Part shown: one piece after another, positions 1 to 6,018 of the stretch
Layout of the letters: every line of letters begins with the position of its first letter
How positions within the stretch are numbered: the first letter of the stretch is position 1
Assembly (NCBI GenBank): GCA_021813085.1
Contig: JAKAMA010000019.1
Coordinates: 1-13,777, forward strand
Direction of reading: 5' to 3'
From: Chloroflexota bacterium
GTDB taxonomy: Bacteria; Chloroflexota; Dehalococcoidia; DSTF01; JACRBR01
DNA: 13,777 nt
Translations under genes and position numbers: made by a program
The notes under the pieces: generated by a model
Seen by the model: only the letters and a program-made list of their open reading frames with translations
What the model was told of the DNA's origin: nothing
Databases searched by the model: none

Positions 1-1
1 G

Positions 2-337
2 CCGGCGAACGCGCACATCCGGCTGGCGCTCTACGGGACGAACGGCAGCGGCGACCCGGGGGCGCTGCTGGCGCAGACGGGGGAGGGGGTGGCCGCGGCC
101 GGCTGGAACACGCTGGCGGTAGCGGCGGGGCCGTCGCTGGCACCGGGGACGTACTGGATCGTGGCGCAGACGGACAACGTGGCGACGGTGTACCGCTTCG
201 CAAGCGGGCTGACGGCGACGGACTACGTAGGCTGGGCGCCGCAGGCGTACGGGGCGTTCCCTGCGGGCATCGGCGGCTGGGCGAAGTTCGCCACCCAGTC
301 GTTCGCGATGTACGGCACCGTTTCCACGGCACCGTAG
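2..337 (+). CDS. C-terminal part of a probable secreted/surface beta-sandwich protein (partial)
   Basis: The reading frame is open from the first bases of the window and ends at TAG 335-337, so the gene starts upstream and only about 111 residues are visible. They show alternating hydrophobic and Thr/Gly/Asn-rich strands. Recognisable phrases are LALYG, a GDPGALLAQTG turn, AAGWNTL and LAPGTYWIV, then aromatic-rich sequence to the end. This phrase order is typical of beta-sandwich modules in bacterial extracellular proteins, where a small-molecule or carbohydrate-binding role is often assumed; the function here is unknown. There is no C-terminal membrane anchor or sorting motif. Codon use differs from the rest of the window: Ala, Thr, Gly and Leu codons mostly end in G (gcg, acg, ggg, ctg), whereas neighbours prefer C. 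A GTG at position 89 could be read as a start, but coding character continues upstream of it. Confidence 0.65.
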   Translation, partial: PANAHIRLALYGTNGSGDPGALLAQTGEGVAAAGWNTLAVAAGPSLAPGTYWIVAQTDNVATVYRFASGLTATDYVGWAPQAYGAFPAGIGGWAKFATQSFAMYGTVSTAP

Positions 338-438
338 CGCGAACCCTCACCGACGCGTCCGTTTTGCCTGGTCGCGCACGTAGTCCGCGCGTGAAGGCGT
401 GGCCGGCCGGCGCATCGCGCGCGGCGATCTCCGTCCTG

Positions 439-1119
439 TCAGTACGCGCCGCGCGCCAAGATGACGGCCGGTAGCGTGCGTGCGATGATGACGAGGTCGC
501 GCGCGAGCGCACACGTCTCGATGTACTCCACGTCCAGCCGGACCGTGTCGTCCCACGAAAGCAGGCTGCGGCCGCTGACCTGCCAGAGCCCCGTCATTCC
601 GGGCTTGGCCGACAGCCGGCGCAACTCGCGGGCGTTGTACGCGGCGACTTCGTGCGGGAGCGGTGGCCGGGGCCCGACGATGGACATGTGCCCGAGGAGT
701 ACGTCGAACAGGTTCGGCAGCTCGTCGAGGCTCGATTTGCGCAGGAACTTGCCGACCCGCGTGCGCCGCGGATCCTCGCGCATCTTGAAGATCGGCCCTT
801 CGTGCTCGTTCTCGAGGTCCGCGGTGACGCTGACGTGGTCAGCATCCTCGCGCATCGTGCGGAACTTGAAGAAGGTGAAGATCTCTCCGCCCATCTTGAC
901 GCGCGGCTGTCTCAGGAGCGCGGGGCCACGCGAGTCGAGCTTGATCGCCAGGGCGATGATCAGCATCGGGATGCCAAGGACGGCGATCGCGGCGACAGCG
1001 ATGACGATATCGAGCGCCCGCTTGACGCGTCTCTCGACACGGCGGTCGTCGCGCCGCGCCGGCGTGAGCGCGTCGTTGATGGTGCGCGCGATGTCCAGTT
1101 CGCGAGGGAGAGTGGACAT
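439..1119 (-). CDS. Polyprenyl-phosphate sugar phosphotransferase (bacterial sugar transferase, WcaJ/PglC-like catalytic unit)
   Basis: A 226-residue membrane-associated enzyme of the bacterial sugar transferase family, which moves a sugar-1-phosphate from a UDP-sugar to undecaprenyl phosphate and so starts exopolysaccharide or glycan assembly. Visible in order: a basic KRALDI entry at about residue 34, one hydrophobic helix (about 37-61), the GPALLRQPRVKMGG and FKFRTM block (65-89), the LDELPNLFDVL block with the catalytic Asp132-Glu133 pair, GPRPPLPHE (149-157), and KPGMTGLWQVSGRS (172-185). Only the catalytic unit is present; the multi-helix N-terminal part of long WcaJ-type enzymes is absent, so the plan is the short, monotopic one. 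ATG at 1119 is preferred because the family homology begins soon after it; a GTG at 1182 would add 21 unrelated residues. Neither start has a clear ribosome binding site. It is the last gene of a minus-strand cluster with three regulators. The initiating sugar is not predictable. Confidence 0.92.
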   Translation of the reverse strand: MSTLPRELDIARTINDALTPARRDDRRVERRVKRALDIVIAVAAIAVLGIPMLIIALAIKLDSRGPALLRQPRVKMGGEIFTFFKFRTMREDADHVSVTADLENEHEGPIFKMREDPRRTRVGKFLRKSSLDELPNLFDVLLGHMSIVGPRPPLPHEVAAYNARELRRLSAKPGMTGLWQVSGRSLLSWDDTVRLDVEYIETCALARDLVIIARTLPAVILARGAY

Positions 1120-1200
1120 AAGAAGACCGTTCGCATGCGGATGCAGAGTTCTCGCGCAGTCTGTCAGGCGCGCGTTGAACACCGGTTGACGGGGCGTTGA

Positions 1201-1932
1201 TTACGAGGTCAGAAGTCTCGGCGACCCGACGTGGGCCTCGGTCGTGTTGCAGCGCTCGCTGCCGGTCACGAGGCGGTACCCGATGCCGGGCACGTTCTCG
1301 ATCAGGATGTCGTCCGTATCCGCGTGGGCGGTGAGCTTTCGCCGCAGGTGAGAGATGTGCGTCTTGAGGACGTTCACGTCGCCCCGGTCCGACGGCCAGG
1401 CGAACTGCAACAAGCGCTCCACCGTCGCGACGCGCTTGTGGTTGGCTAGCAGGCACTGCAAGAGCCGGAACTCCAGCCTCGTGAGCCGCACCGATTGTCC
1501 GGACACGCTGACGTCGCCGGTGTCAGCGTCGAGACGCAGCGGCCCCGCCTGCAGCGCGCCCGTCGGCGCCGCTGCGCGCGCGCGGCGCGTCACCGCACCG
1601 ATGCGCATGATGAGCTGCCGGAAGCTGTACGGCTTCGTGACGTAGTCGTCGGCGCCCAGCTCGAACGCGCGGGCCATGTCCCATTCCGAGTCGCGCGCCG
1701 TGACCATGATCAGCGGTGTATTCGAGGTCTCTCGTACGCGGCGACACACCTCGAAGCCGTCGATCGGGCCGATGCCGATGTCGAGCAGTACAACGTCGGG
1801 CTGCTCGGAAAAGAAGTGCGCGAGCGCCTGGTTCGCATCGTGGGCCAGCGTCACGCGGTGGCCCTCCCGGCGTAGCGCGTACTCGGTAACGTCCGTCAGG
1901 TCGACGTCGTCGTCAGCCAGCAGGATGTTCAT
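1201..1932 (-). CDS. OmpR/PhoB-family response regulator (first of two)
   Basis: A 243-residue two-component response regulator: an N-terminal receiver (about 1-115) and a C-terminal winged-helix DNA-binding domain (about 130-222). The receiver is complete: acidic cluster Asp7-Asp8-Asp9, phospho-acceptor Asp51 (VVLLDIGIG), Thr78 (MVTARD) and Lys100 (DDYVTKPYS), so it should be phosphorylated by a histidine kinase. The effector half carries LTRLEFRLLQCLL, a recognition-helix region VLKTHISHLRRKL and the final wing IENVPGIGYRLV. About 20 polar residues follow the wing and look family-unrelated. The ATG at 1932 places the first beta strand directly at the N-terminus; no Shine-Dalgarno is seen. 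It lies 120 bp downstream of the second OmpR-type regulator and upstream of the sugar phosphotransferase. No kinase is adjacent on this strand; the soluble kinase at 5254-6018 is the nearest candidate partner (inference). Confidence 0.93.
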   Translation of the reverse strand: MNILLADDDVDLTDVTEYALRREGHRVTLAHDANQALAHFFSEQPDVVLLDIGIGPIDGFEVCRRVRETSNTPLIMVTARDSEWDMARAFELGADDYVTKPYSFRQLIMRIGAVTRRARAAAPTGALQAGPLRLDADTGDVSVSGQSVRLTRLEFRLLQCLLANHKRVATVERLLQFAWPSDRGDVNVLKTHISHLRRKLTAHADTDDILIENVPGIGYRLVTGSERCNTTEAHVGSPRLLTS

Positions 1933-2021
1933 AGCGTCGTCGTCTGGCAGGCGTCGCCGCGCTCAGCCTGAGCTCCCCCTGTCTGCCGAAGGTAATCGCC
2001 CGTGGCTCTGCATTTGGTTGA

Positions 2022-2054
2022 GAACGCGTCACTCCGGGGTGAAGAATTGCGTTC
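2022..2054 (-). terminator. Nested inverted repeats at the 3' end of the OmpR-type regulator gene
   Basis: GAACGC (2022-2027) pairs with GCGTTC (2049-2054). Inside lies a second hairpin in which TCAC (2029-2032) pairs with GTGA (2039-2042). The structure overlaps the stop codon (2053-2055) of the upstream regulator gene. No U-tract follows, so it may be an attenuator, an mRNA 3'-end stabiliser or chance in GC-rich DNA. The rest of the 120-bp gap to the next gene has a small GCTCA/TGAGC hairpin (1961-1973) and no convincing promoter. Confidence 0.3.
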
Positions 2055-2760
2055 ACGCGCTCGCCGCCGCGGCCAGCGGCGCGCCGGTGAGGCGATAGCC
2101 GACGCTCGGCACCGTGTGCAGGTAGCAGGGATGCGATGGGTCCGGCTCGATCTTCCTCCGCAGGTTCCGCACGTGGCTCTTCAGCATGCGCCCGTCGGAG
2201 ATGCCCTGGTAGCCCCAGATGCGCTGAATCAGCTCGTGATGGCGGACGACGTGGCCGTCCCGCAGGCAGAGCGTGTGCAGCAGCCGAAACTCCAGGTTGG
2301 TGAGCTGCACATCGCGCCCGTCGATGCGCGCCTGGTTCATCTGCATGTCGAGCTCCAGGTCGCCGATACGGATGTAGCGCGCGCGTGTCTCGCCGGTCGC
2401 CTGGTTGGCACGGCGGAGCACGGCTTCGATCCGCGCCACGAGCTGCGCCGGGCTGAACGGCTTCGTGATGTAGTCGTCTGCGCCGACGTTGAGCCCGCGC
2501 ACGACCTCCTCGTCGGACCTCTGCGCGGTGAGCATGACGATCGGCGTCGCCGAATTGAGCCGCACCTGCCGGCAGACTTCCCAGCCGCCGAGCCGTGGCA
2601 GGTTGAGGTCGAGCAGGATGAGGCTCGGTGACGCGCTCTTCCAGAGGCGCAGCGCGCTCATGCCGTCGCCGGCGGTGAGCACGTCGAAGCCGGCGCGGCG
2701 CAGCACATACGAGAGGATGTGCGACAGCTCTTCTTCGTCCTCGACAACCAGGATCGACAT
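2053..2760 (-). CDS. OmpR/PhoB-family response regulator (second of two)
   Basis: A 235-residue response regulator with an intact receiver: Glu7-Asp8-Glu9 pocket, phospho-acceptor Asp51 (LILLDLNLP), Thr78 (MLTAQR) and Lys100 (DDYITKPFS). The C-terminal winged helix includes LTNLEFRLLHTL, the MLKSHVRNLRRKIEPDP recognition region and the terminal VPSVGYRLTG wing. The ATG at 2760 is well supported: GAGGAGAA (complement of 2766-2773) lies about 5-7 bases upstream. The gap to the LuxR-type gene upstream is 21 bp when counted from its stop, so the two are very probably co-transcribed. It shares domain plan and key residue positions with the regulator at 1201-1932, but the effector-domain sequences clearly diverge, so they need not share targets. 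DNA targets would be expected to be direct repeats with roughly 11-bp spacing, as is general for this family. Confidence 0.94.
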   Translation of the reverse strand: MSILVVEDEEELSHILSYVLRRAGFDVLTAGDGMSALRLWKSASPSLILLDLNLPRLGGWEVCRQVRLNSATPIVMLTAQRSDEEVVRGLNVGADDYITKPFSPAQLVARIEAVLRRANQATGETRARYIRIGDLELDMQMNQARIDGRDVQLTNLEFRLLHTLCLRDGHVVRHHELIQRIWGYQGISDGRMLKSHVRNLRRKIEPDPSHPCYLHTVPSVGYRLTGAPLAAAASA

Positions 2761-2781
2761 CGCGGCTTCTCCTCGCCCTGG

Positions 2782-3504
2782 CTAGCGGGCAACCGAGCGT
2801 ATCCGGCGTTCGGGCACGTGCACGTTTGGCTCCTGCTCGTACGGCTGCTCCGCGGCCGACGCGCCGAGCCCGCTGTTGAGCGCATACGCCGCCGCCTGCA
2901 CGCGGTTCTTCACGCCGAGCTTCTGCATGACAGAACGCAGGTGCGCCCGGACGGTGTGCACGGAGACACAGAGTTTGTCCGCGATCTGCTGGTTCGTGTC
3001 CCCCAGCGCCAGCAACGCCAGCACATCGATCTCGCGGTTACTGAGTTCGCTGTCCCCTGCGCGCGGCTTCCGGCCGGTTGCCATCGCCGCGTAGTCGGCG
3101 ACCAGCCGCGTCGCCAGGCGTGGCGTCACCGTGATCTCGCCGGACACTGCCTGGCGCAGCGCGGCCACCAGGCGCGCACCGTCCGTGTTCTTGTCCAGCA
3201 CGCCGCGGGCGCCGCAGCGCAACGCCGCCAGCGCGTCGTCGCTGTCATCGCCCATCAGCAGGAGCACCACGGGCGTGCGGTTCGGGTCGCGGTAGAGCCG
3301 CTGGGCCGCCGGCCCGCTCGCCATGTTGGGCGCGTGCACGGACAACAGCACGACGTCCGCTGCCGAAGCGACCACGCTCTCGACCACGTCGAGCGCGAGC
3401 GGGCGCTCACCGACCACGTGGACGTCCGGCTCGTGGCGCAGCAGGCGGGTCAGCCCGTTGCGGAACAGGAGATGGTCGCAGACCAGGTAGAGACGAATGG
3501 TCAT
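2782..3504 (-). CDS. LuxR/NarL-type transcription regulator with a degenerate receiver
   Basis: A 240-residue protein with a NarL-like receiver fold (about 1-120) and a C-terminal LuxR/GerE helix-turn-helix (about 153-209: LSNREIDVLALLALG, IADKLCVSVHTVRAHLRSVMQKLGV). The receiver is altered at the active site. The usual Asp-Asp-His pocket reads Cys9-Asp10-His11. The phospho-acceptor position is Ser55 (VVLLSVHAPNM where the family has LLD). The conserved Thr/Ser position is Met84. Lys105 is kept. Phosphorylation by the normal route therefore looks impossible, while the DNA-binding half looks intact. ATG 3504 is chosen because the first beta strand (TIRLYLV) follows at once; a GTG at 3513 would add three residues. 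It is the first gene of the minus-strand cluster, about 230 nt downstream of a candidate promoter, and stands divergent from a second degenerate receiver gene. It may act constitutively, bind a ligand, or be controlled by a protein partner. Confidence 0.9.
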   Translation of the reverse strand: MTIRLYLVCDHLLFRNGLTRLLRHEPDVHVVGERPLALDVVESVVASAADVVLLSVHAPNMASGPAAQRLYRDPNRTPVVLLLMGDDSDDALAALRCGARGVLDKNTDGARLVAALRQAVSGEITVTPRLATRLVADYAAMATGRKPRAGDSELSNREIDVLALLALGDTNQQIADKLCVSVHTVRAHLRSVMQKLGVKNRVQAAAYALNSGLGASAAEQPYEQEPNVHVPERRIRSVAR

Positions 3505-3742
3505 CCTACTCACTTACCGGTTACACATCTACCCGGCGAGACAGAGGTGGAAGAGATGCGACCAAGCGTTTCGCGGTCCCCCACCGGTGCGACGCCGCCG
3601 TCATCGAAGCGAGACGAGCAGGGCCGCCGCCGTCCAACATCGGAGACAGCCAATTTCTGCTGATCCCGCGATGCCGCGACTCGCACTCCCTGCACTGTCG
3701 TGGCTGAGCAGTCTTCCCACCGACTGAGGGAAGGTCGTGCCG

Positions 3743-3772
3743 ATTGAATCACGCCACCCCGCTACTTGTCAA
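3743..3772 (-). promoter_or_regulatory. Candidate promoter for the regulator cluster
   Basis: On the minus strand a perfect -35 TTGACA (complement of 3767-3772) is followed after 18 bp by TTCAAT (complement of 3743-3748), 4 of 6 matches to a -10 box. Transcription would start near 3736 and run into the LuxR-type gene. The -35 lies inside the left arm of the inverted repeat at 3765-3787, so a protein bound there should affect it. Confidence 0.4.
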
Positions 3773-3787
3773 TCCATTATTGACAAG
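3765..3787. promoter_or_regulatory. Perfect 9-bp inverted repeat, operator-like
   Basis: CTTGTCAAT (3765-3773), spacer CCATT, ATTGACAAG (3779-3787). Each arm contains TTGACA reading outward, so one dyad supplies a -35-like hexamer for each divergent direction. A related half-site, CTTGACAT, recurs at 3795-3802. A perfect AT-containing dyad in GC-rich DNA between two divergent operons is strong evidence for a regulator-binding site. The binder is unknown; the LuxR-type protein encoded next door is one candidate. No good -10 box was found for the plus direction after either TTGACA (3780-3785 or 3796-3801). Confidence 0.55.
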
Positions 3788-3929
3788 ATTCTCGCTTGAC
3801 ATACCGGCGATGTTAACCTCAACGCAGCATCGCCCCCGGCGTTTCACTACCTCACCGCATCCTGTCCTCAATCGGATCCTGACGCTCCGAGTAGTCCGAT
3901 CCGCCGACCGGCGGTCGCCGCTTGGACGC

Positions 3930-4082
3930 ATGAAAAACGTCCGAACGCACGAGCGCGAATCTATCCGTCCCCGCGATGTGGCGCCGATGGTGCCCCAGTA
4001 CGATGCGTTGGAGGAATCCGCGCGTGTGGAGCCGAGATCCGGCATGGGCCGCCAGTGGGCGCCGAGGGCGCGCAGGACGTGA
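3930..4082 (+). CDS. Possible small leader ORF (50 aa), hypothetical
   Basis: An ORF from ATG 3930 to TGA 4080-4082, ending one base before the start codon of the next gene, so the two could be translationally coupled. The product would be basic and polar with no recognisable motif, signal peptide or membrane segment. Several codons that are unusual for the window (aga, agg, cga) occur, and the ribosome binding site is weak (TTGGA). Position in the leader of the operon is the main argument for it. It could equally be chance. Confidence 0.2.
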   Translation: MKNVRTHERESIRPRDVAPMVPQYDALEESARVEPRSGMGRQWAPRARRT

Positions 4083-4083
4083 G

Positions 4084-4437
4084 ATGACGCAGTCAACCCG
4101 CGTCTTCATCCTCCATCGGCACAGCCTGTTCCGCGACCTCGTCCTGAGCGCGCTGACCGCCGATGCACGGATCGACGTCATCGGCGCCACCGAGAGCCGT
4201 CTCGAGGCCGACCGCTGGGTGCGCGAGGAGAAGGCGAACGCCGCCATCGTCGAGATCGACCCCGGCTTTGCAACGGACGACGACCTGCGGGCGTTGTTTC
4301 ACCAGTGGAGCCGCAGTCGCGGATTTGTGGTCTTGGGGGCAGGATTCACGGAGCCACGCGTTGACGTCTATCTGCGCAAGACGCAGCCGGCGTCCGCGGA
4401 GGACATCGCGTCCGTGTTGAGTGCCGCCCTGAACTGA
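4084..4437 (+). CDS. Stand-alone degenerate receiver-domain protein
   Basis: A 117-residue protein whose pattern of beta strands and helices follows a NarL-type receiver: VFILHRHSLFRDLVLSAL at residues 7-24 aligns with the usual V-x-L-V-D-D-H-x-L-F-R start, and ARIDVIGAT and NAAIVEID follow in the expected places. The active site is lost. The acidic pocket is His11-Arg12-His13, and the phospho-acceptor position is Glu57 (AIVEID for the usual VLLDI). The conserved Lys region cannot be identified with confidence. No DNA-binding domain follows. ATG 4084 has AGGA at 4074-4077, six bases upstream; a longer frame from 3976 lacks receiver-like sequence. It is the first clear gene of the sugar operon, 7 bp ahead of the glycosyltransferase. 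The Glu may mimic a phosphorylated Asp, so it could act as a fixed-state adaptor or heterodimer partner of the LuxR-type regulator (inference). Confidence 0.7.
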   Translation: MTQSTRVFILHRHSLFRDLVLSALTADARIDVIGATESRLEADRWVREEKANAAIVEIDPGFATDDDLRALFHQWSRSRGFVVLGAGFTEPRVDVYLRKTQPASAEDIASVLSAALN

Positions 4438-4444
4438 TGGGGGG

Positions 4445-5257
4445 ATGGCCTCGATGGCGCTAGACACGATCCCGCAGCGGACGCCGCGAGTGCGCCTGTT
4501 CGGGCTGCCGCTCGATGCGTTGTCGCCGGAGGCCGTCGAGGCGCGGCTCGATGCGCTTGCCGGCGACGGGCGCCACCACCAGGTGGTCACCGTCAATACC
4601 GACTTCGTCGCCGTCGCCCGGCGAGACCCCAGCTTCCACGCGCTGGTCTGCGATGCGGACCTCGTCGTGCCGGATGGCGCCCCGATCCTCTGGGCCGCGC
4701 GGTTGCGCGGCCACCGGCTGCCGAGCCGCATCACAGGCCCGGACATCATCGCCATGGCCGTGCGGCACGCACGGGCGCGCGGTTCGGCGCTCTACTTTCT
4801 GGGCGGCGCACCCGGCGTGGCGGCGCGGGCCGTCGACCAGCTCCGGCTGCGCTACGGCGCGTTCAACGTCGCCGGCATCAGCGCCCCTGCCGCCGGTCTC
4901 GACGCCGCCGCGGACGCGCGCCTGGCGCGCGAGGTCCGCGATGCGGCACCAGACTTCGTGTTCGTCGGCTTCGGATGCCCCAAGCAGGACTTCTGGATCC
5001 GGCGCCACCGCGACCTGGTGCCGGCCGTGTGCGTCGGCGTAGGCGGCAGCTTCAACTACCTCTCCGGCGATATCCGCCGGGCGCCGTCCTGGGCGCAGCG
5101 GTCGGGGCTCGAGTGGGCGTTTCGCCTCGCCACCGAGCCACGCCGCCTTGCGCGGCGGTACCTGCTCGATGACTTCCCCGTGGCGCTCGCGCTCGGGTGG
5201 GAAGCACTCCGCCACCACGTCGCATCACCCCAGGGTCAGACTCGGAGGAGGGCATGA
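4445..5257 (+). CDS. WecG/TagA/CpsF-family glycosyltransferase
   Basis: A 270-residue member of the family that transfers N-acetylmannosamine, its uronic acid, or related sugars to a lipid-linked acceptor at the cytoplasmic membrane face. Family blocks in order: VVTVNTDFVAVARRDP (47-62), ADLVVPDGAPILWAARLRG (71-89), RITGPDII (95-102), LYFLGGAPGVAARA (116-129), DFVFVGFGCPKQDFW (170-184), VCVGVGGSFNYLSGDIRRAP (195-214), GLEWAFRL and EPRRLARRYL near the end. Length is near the family norm. Two in-frame ATGs compete: 4445 touches the G-run at 4439-4444, whereas 4454 has that G-run nine bases upstream, so the true start may be 4454. Its stop overlaps the kinase start by 4 bp. It probably adds a sugar to the carrier primed by the phosphotransferase at 439-1119; donor and acceptor are unknown. 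Confidence 0.93.
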   Translation: MASMALDTIPQRTPRVRLFGLPLDALSPEAVEARLDALAGDGRHHQVVTVNTDFVAVARRDPSFHALVCDADLVVPDGAPILWAARLRGHRLPSRITGPDIIAMAVRHARARGSALYFLGGAPGVAARAVDQLRLRYGAFNVAGISAPAAGLDAAADARLAREVRDAAPDFVFVGFGCPKQDFWIRRHRDLVPAVCVGVGGSFNYLSGDIRRAPSWAQRSGLEWAFRLATEPRRLARRYLLDDFPVALALGWEALRHHVASPQGQTRRRA

Positions 5258-6018
5258 CAACATTTGCTACGGAAGGCGCCGTCGACGCGCGTCGTCACGC
5301 ATCGCACATCCAGCCCGCAGCCATCGAGGAGCCGCCGGCGCTCGATGTCACCGACCTCGTCGCACTGATCGGCCATGAGCTCTGCACGCCGCTGACCACG
5401 ATCAGCGCCGCCATGGAGCTCATCGAGTCGGCGCAGGGCCAGCGCCCGAACGCGCTCACCGCGACCGTGCGGCGCCAGATCGCGCGTGTGCTCGCTCTGT
5501 TCGAAGCATCCCTGCGCGCAGCGGAGATCGTCGGCGGGGGCCGCGTCGACCGCGACGCACGGGCGTCCGTCCCCGACGTCCTGGAGCGGCTCCGTGACGC
5601 CTGGCCCGCCAGCGAACAGCGGCTGCGCCTGCGCGTCGAATGTGCGCCATCGGTGCCGCCGGTCGCCATGGAGGCACGGGCGCTGGAGATCCTCCTCAAT
5701 AACCTCCTGGTCAACGCCTTCAAACACTCGGGAGGCATGCAGGTCACCTGCGCGGTGGAAGAATGCCGCGGCCGCGTGCACGTCACCGTCAGCGACGACG
5801 GGCGTGGCATTCCGGCGCACCTGCGCAAGACCATGTTCGAGCTTGGCGCCCGCGGCGACGCCCGCGGCGGCTCCGGCCTGGGGCTCTACGTCGCCCGCAA
5901 GCTCGTCCGCGCGTTCGGTGGCGACCTCCGGCTCGTGCCCGCGTGCCGCGGCGCCGCCTTCCTGGTCACACTCCCGGTGGGCGAGCCATACGGCCCGTCC
6001 GGGGAGCAGCCGTCATGA
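5254..6018 (+). CDS. Soluble histidine kinase without a sensor domain
   Basis: A 254-residue kinase. The first 30 or so residues are polar with no recognisable domain. The H-box is LIGHELCTPLT with His41; Cys44 stands where Arg is usual. The HATPase domain follows: N-box LLNNLLVNAFKHS with Asn154, G1 box DDGRGIP (182-187), a short F-box around Phe195, and G2 box GGSGLGLYVA (205-214). No signal peptide, membrane helix, PAS, GAF or HAMP domain is visible, so it is cytoplasmic and must take its signal through its short N-terminus or a partner protein. ATG 5254 is chosen over an upstream start at 5197 because GGAGGAG sits just before it and it gives an ATGA overlap with the glycosyltransferase stop. 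It lies in the middle of a sugar-biosynthesis operon and overlaps ugd by 4 bp. The intact OmpR-type regulators at 1201-2760 are the likely phospho-acceptors in this window (inference). Confidence 0.9.
   Translation: MTTFATEGAVDARRHASHIQPAAIEEPPALDVTDLVALIGHELCTPLTTISAAMELIESAQGQRPNALTATVRRQIARVLALFEASLRAAEIVGGGRVDRDARASVPDVLERLRDAWPASEQRLRLRVECAPSVPPVAMEARALEILLNNLLVNAFKHSGGMQVTCAVEECRGRVHVTVSDDGRGIPAHLRKTMFELGARGDARGGSGLGLYVARKLVRAFGGDLRLVPACRGAAFLVTLPVGEPYGPSGEQPS

Larger units (their letters stand above)
3505..4083. other. Divergent intergenic control region (579 bp)
   Basis: This gap separates the minus-strand regulator cluster from the plus-strand sugar operon. Its middle (about 3760-3830) is clearly richer in A/T than its surroundings and holds the inverted repeat and promoter elements listed separately. 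The minus-side part would be a leader of about 230 nt with two hairpins: CTTCCC 3713-3718 with GGGAAG 3728-3733, at the predicted 5' end; and GACC 3560-3563 with GGTC 3575-3578, enclosing GCG/CGC. The plus-side part would be a leader of up to about 260 nt containing one possible 50-codon ORF. No known riboswitch was recognised. Confidence 0.6.

Noticed and set aside
652..1200. Long plus-strand ORFs opposite the sugar phosphotransferase and regulators (also 2719-3663, 8824-9777, 12005-12826)
   Set aside because: They are antisense to genes with clear family motifs, have Arg/His/Val-rich shadow composition and match no known fold by eye; typical of GC-rich DNA.
1933..2052. Cyclic-di-GMP or other riboswitch between the two OmpR-type genes
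   Set aside because: Only small hairpins are visible and no conserved riboswitch core was recognised.
3510..3752. 80-codon ORF on the minus strand ending in a 4-bp overlap with a possible GTG start of the LuxR-type gene
   Set aside because: Its start overlaps the proposed promoter, it has no recognisable motif and its composition is not gene-like. The overlap with GTG 3513 is noted but not enough.
3744..3929. N-terminal part of a 112-codon plus-strand ORF ending at 4082
   Set aside because: It runs through the inverted repeat and promoter elements; only the last 50 codons were kept, as a weak candidate.
5763..6014. Open N-terminal extension of ugd
   Set aside because: The 84 residues are Arg/Pro-rich, do not resemble Ugd and lie wholly over the histidine kinase gene; the Rossmann motif starts right after ATG 6015.
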